A DNA stretch of 64,000 nucleotides, taken from the NCBI GenBank assembly GCA_905221605.1, contig CAJNDS010002078.1, forward strand, positions 623,001 through 687,000, written 5' to 3'. Positions 60,144-64,000 of this stretch are shown piece after piece; the first letter of the stretch is position 1; each line of letters begins with the position of its first letter. This DNA is from Symbiodinium natans. Taxonomy: Eukaryota > Sar > Dinophyceae > Suessiales > Symbiodiniaceae. The position numbers and the translations under genes are program-made. The notes beneath the pieces were generated by a model. The model was not told the origin of the DNA. It was given only the letters and a program-made list of their open reading frames with translations, and searched no databases.

Positions 60144-62154
60144 TCCCTGGACTTCCAAGCAAGCCCAGCTCAGTTCAACCGAGAGCGGCGCCGGCCGCTC
60201 CTCAGCGATGGCGACGCCCATGACGCAATCCCTGGATGTGGCCCAGGACTGGTTTCAAATCGGGTTTAGGGTTTGGGGATTAGGGTCAGGGTTTAGGGTT
60301 CTGGGTCTGGATCTATGGTCTTGATGGAGGTTCGGATTCAGGAATTTGGGGAATTGCGTCAGGTGTTCCAAGTTTCGGTATATGTAGGGCTACAGTCGAG
60401 GGCGGATTCCTCCGGTGTGTTTTTTTGTCGTTCCTACGTGAAAGTCGTGCATATGCATAATATACATGTGTATATATTCCTATACCTATATGTGTGTAGC
60501 TAAGTATACATGCATACGCATGCATGCTTATTTACATATTTACATAGATATTTATACATGTACGTGTATGCACAGCTGCGGGTACGCGTACGGTTGGGGT
60601 TCAGATCGGGTGTGCTGCGCGTGCCGATGGAGAATGGAGAGATGCCCTAAACTCTTAGACCCTGAGCTCCCTCAGCTCACCTCAGCCGGAAGCCTTGAAG
60701 ACCCCTAAAGTCTCACAACTTTTCTGAACCTTCTTTCTTACCCGACCCTTCCACGGTCTTGCCCTCAAGCCAGAAGGTCCCGAAGCAGAAGCGCAATCCA
60801 CCCTCCAAAGGCACTAAAGAAGGCCCAGAATCAAAGCCCCGGAGTCCCAAACCCTCAAGCCCTGGAGGCCAGCCAGCTGCAGAAGCCTCCTGACCTGACC
60901 ACTTTCGGCAACAGAGGACTCTCTTTGCACGTCATGACAACAGGGCTCGAACGCAGTGGTTTTGACCTATGGGCTTTTGAGAAAGAACAGGGGAGTTTGG
61001 AGGACAAGAGGTCTGCAGGGCTTGCTAGACCTCAAACCGTCAGTGTGGAGGCACGAGCCTTTCGAGGTTTCTTGTCAGGGATTTTATTAGGGTCTTCGAG
61101 AACTGCTAAGGGCAAGGATGACTTCCACCATCTTCCACTCACCCACCCCCGCCGCCACCAAGTTAATTCCTCCGCTTTGCCCGGGGTAGGGGAATACGAC
61201 ACCCCCGGTACTCTACAAGCGCCTTAGAGGCCCCGTGGCTCGAAACTTTTGGACCGAAGATTACTATATCAGGTCTTCACAACATCTCCCTTACTGTATC
61301 TAATCTTTCACAGGACTCCTCGCTCCCCCTCACCCGGCGCCTGGCCGCCGCAGCAGCCACCCGCATATGGCAGTTGAGTTCAGGGTGGCAGTGGTAGACA
61401 GTCGTAAGGAGGGGCAGGGGGGGGGGGGGGGTGGTGAGATGTAGGTTTTTCGGTTGGGTTCACACTAACAATGGTAGGCTCTTAACAAGAAGCCTGAATC
61501 ATGTTTGCATCAAACGGCCCCGTAGGTTGCATAACTTGTCGGAGCCTGGTCCAATTGCTCTTTGCTCAGTTGATACCAATTGGCGCGAACACCTCGTGCC
61601 CCACCCAGCCCACTGCCTCTCCGACCCCTCGCCCAGTTTTGAAGTTAAACCCAAACGGCTCAGTGAAAGGTGGAGCGTCGGATGCTATTCTGGAGCAGCC
61701 AGAGCAGCCAGAGACCCTGCCCCATGCCCTGGAGGGCCTGCCTCAAGACTTCGGACGAGGCCCCTTGACATCAAACCATGCCCTAAATGGCTCTGCATCA
61801 ACCATTTGCAATCGGTAGAACTCCAGAATCCTTTATCAGCTAGTACTGTTATTCCGGGCATTAGTTTCTCGATTATTGCTGCCATTGCTATTGCTATTGC
61901 TGTTGCTACTCACTTTTCTACTGTTCCGATATTAGTATGCGCAGGACGCTACCCTTGCTGTCGCGCCTTGGTTTTTGGCGGGACGAGAGCCACGTTGTCA
62001 CGGTGCATGTTTTCCGATGCTTGCGCGGCGCTGGCACTATGGTTTTTACTGAACATCAAGCAGGTTCTCAAAGAGGTGCACACAGCGGTTGCCGTCACTC
62101 ACATGAGCACATGGTTGTTTGCATGACGTGCGTTCGTTCCTTCAAAAAACTGTC

Positions 62155-62316
<162 letters not shown>

Positions 62317-63012
62317 GGAGGATATTTAAGGATTAAGGGATAGGGGATGCAGACTTAGGGGGTGCTGCTAGCGTTTCTGTACTTCTTGGATTGATGTGGC
62401 GAGGTTACAAAGCAAAAAAGCCACTGGCATCCTTCAAAACCTAACAATCTGAAAGTCCTCAAGGCTCCCAAGCCACCAAGAACCTTATGCTTGTAAGGGG
62501 CTGGCAATAACATACAAACATGTAGGGTTTGGGCCGCCAAACCAAAGCCTAGACCCTGGGCGCCCTGCTTGCAGACGCAGGCGTTACTAGCGAAAGCAAG
62601 CGAAGTGGCACCGACGAGCTGACAGAGCTGTGCCTCATCCATCGAGAAGTTTGTTCCCCTGCTTTTGGTTTAGCTTCATAGAGGGGCCTATATGGCCTAC
62701 ATATCGGTACCTTTTTTGGGGGTATTGAGAGCATCTGAGGTCTTGAAGGGTACATGGGGTCTAGCAAGGTGCAATTGTTAAAGTGTCTTTGGTCTGTAGC
62801 AGCGATTTACGGGCTGAGGGCTAAGAATTCCGAAGTGAAATCTTCACAGGAAGGGTCCCAGCCGGTCGTTACAACCGCCGGAAGAACCTAGCTCTTTCGC
62901 TGGGTAATACCATGTGGATTTACTCCATTGGAAAGTATCCATTGCACTGGAAAGTCTTCATGCCATTGAGGCATGTGGGTTCCTCGCTGGGGTTTCGCTA
63001 TGCTTTCACAAG

Positions 63013-63039
63013 TTGAAGGTCGCGGAAATGCGACCTTCA
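63013..63039. other. perfect 11-bp-stem hairpin
   Basis: TTGAAGGTCGC and GCGACCTTCAA are exact inverted complements around a loop of about six bases (GGAAAT). It lies just upstream of repeat family B copy 2 and may belong to that repeat, since AAGGTCGCATTTC-like words recur inside it. Confidence 0.75.
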
Positions 63040-63097
63040 AGCATGGGGACTGGCTCGTGCGAAAAATTGTAATATGTCTCCTCCTGTTTCGCAGGGT

Positions 63098-63255
63098 TCC
63101 CGTATAATCGGTTTCGCCGCGCCTTTGTAATGGGTTCCGCTGGGTTCTTCGCTGGTTTTGGATGCATGTTCAAGCATGTGGGTTCGCAGGGAAACACCAA
63201 TAAAGGTCGCATCTCGCTGGAAACTCCCATGTTGATTCCAGTTTTGTTTGTGTCT
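63098..63255. repeat. dispersed repeat family B, copy 2
   Basis: Same phrase order as 36519-36685: TTTGTAATGGGTTCCGC, GGGTTCTTCGCTGG, TTCAAGCATGTGG, GGTCGCATCTCGCTGGAAA and GTGTCTGATG. Confidence 0.8.
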
Positions 63256-63710
63256 GATGGATTCCGGTAAGTCTTGTGTCAATTTGCTGAAGACAGCGGA
63301 GAAGCAGGCTTAGGGGCCGCAGTCGAGCTTCTGAGCTTCTTGTCCACAGAAAACTTGTTGAGTTTGCAACCCGTACTGTAAATAAGGTCCGTGAGGCGTG
63401 CGAGACAATCCGAGTTCTTGGCAATGAAGGCGAAGGCGTGATTGCATACTAGGGTCGGGCGTTAAAGGTTTAGCTTTTGTTCGGTGATGAATTCATCCCG
63501 CGCGCCTGCATACGATCCAAATCATGCACTCTGTGCTTCTGTAGAGCCCAGGGTCTAGAGTTATAGCGTCTTTCAAAGAGAACCCAAGCCCCTCCACAGG
63601 GCTCTTCTGTTTCGGCATCGGGTCTAGGACATAGCTTAAGCTTCTAAGACCGGAGGCATGCATGCAAATGCACGTTATGAAGCCCTAAAAGTGCCAAACC
63701 CTCCCCTAAA

Positions 63711-64000
63711 CCAGCTTAGAAACCCCAAGTCTTTGCTGCAATTGACTAGGACACCGTCATGGTCCATTCAAGAGCGGGTGCAGGCCTAAAGCCATGAGCG
63801 TCCCGTATAATTCAAATAAGGATCATTGTTTGAAGAATTGCACGCTGCATCAAACATGGTTCATCGACCGGCGTTCTGTGATATACGGATAAGTATGAAT
63901 CATGTTTGATCAGCATCACTTTGGAACTTCCTGCGCCTGGCTTCGCTATGTGTACCCTGGAAAACACATGTGCCAGTAGCTTGCTGTAGGACACAAACTT
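63711..64000. repeat. dispersed repeat family C, copy 2 (cut by window edge)
   Basis: Matches 40150-40552 in order and orientation, up to ACACAAACTT at the right edge, with one internal block missing relative to copy 1. It is probably longer beyond the window. Confidence 0.75.

Noticed and set aside
61431-62126. 231-residue ORF with a hydrophobic Ala/Ile stretch
   Set aside because: The hydrophobic part comes from an ATTGCT-like repeat (61873-61905), and the rest has no family resemblance or splice support.

Overview
The window reads as nuclear DNA of a dinoflagellate, most like a Symbiodinium-type or related alga. The evidence is: coding sequence cut into tiny exons of about 27-100 bases; introns that very often start with GC instead of GT; every well-supported exon on the + strand, as in dinoflagellate unidirectional gene arrays; plant/algal-type telomere repeats (TTTAGGG/CCCTAAA) scattered throughout; many simple repeats; and gene families abundant in dinoflagellates (ankyrin proteins with a ubiquitin-like N-terminus, RNI-type leucine-rich repeats, divergent KH domains, PDZ domains, EF-hand cation channels). 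Bacterial features such as operons and ribosome binding sites are absent, and most long reading frames in the window are chance.

Layout. 1-1538: 3' part of an unrecognised gene with one clear intron and an apparent frameshift. 2736-3689: an ORF with a KH RNA-binding domain. 4-12.6 kb: no convincing gene; telomere-like fragments, a 340-bp TG-rich microsatellite and a 61-bp hairpin element. 12.6-22.3 kb: small leucine-rich-repeat exons (13871-14298 and 17249-22284) with a two-exon ankyrin gene (14839-16159) lying between them. One LRR intron (19682-22218) holds an AT-rich island of about 0.9 kb that runs nearly to the acceptor. 22.3-42 kb: mostly non-coding, with telomere-like repeats, a cluster of GCGACAAG motifs, an orphan exon at 30848-30916 and a PDZ-type exon at 33384.

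42.8-52.2 kb is the main gene: a voltage-gated cation channel. I could follow it through 15 exons: S2, S3, S4, S4-S5 linker, S5, pore, S6, a post-S6 helix, two EF-hands and a conserved tail microexon. Reading phases agree at nearly every junction, and most donors are GC. Voltage sensor, pore and Ca2+-binding tail are present; S1, the S5-pore loop and some linkers were not found.

The intron between the pore-helix exon and the pore-exit exon carries a 2141-bp element (46789-48929). It has terminal inverted repeats beginning GGG and ending CCC, each built from four copies of a roughly 21-bp GGATCAA-type subunit, and it is flanked by a perfect 9-bp target-site duplication (GGCGCAGCC). It encodes no recognisable transposase. 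It is filled with tandem repeats and is best read as a non-autonomous, possibly Mutator-like, DNA transposon. I consider it the most interesting structure here.

52.2-64 kb: no further gene I can support; microsatellites, telomere-like repeats and second copies of two dispersed repeat families first seen at 36.5 and 40.2 kb. All calls are by reading alone. Splice sites are inferred from reading frame, AG acceptors and family resemblance; no alignment, transcript or database search was available.
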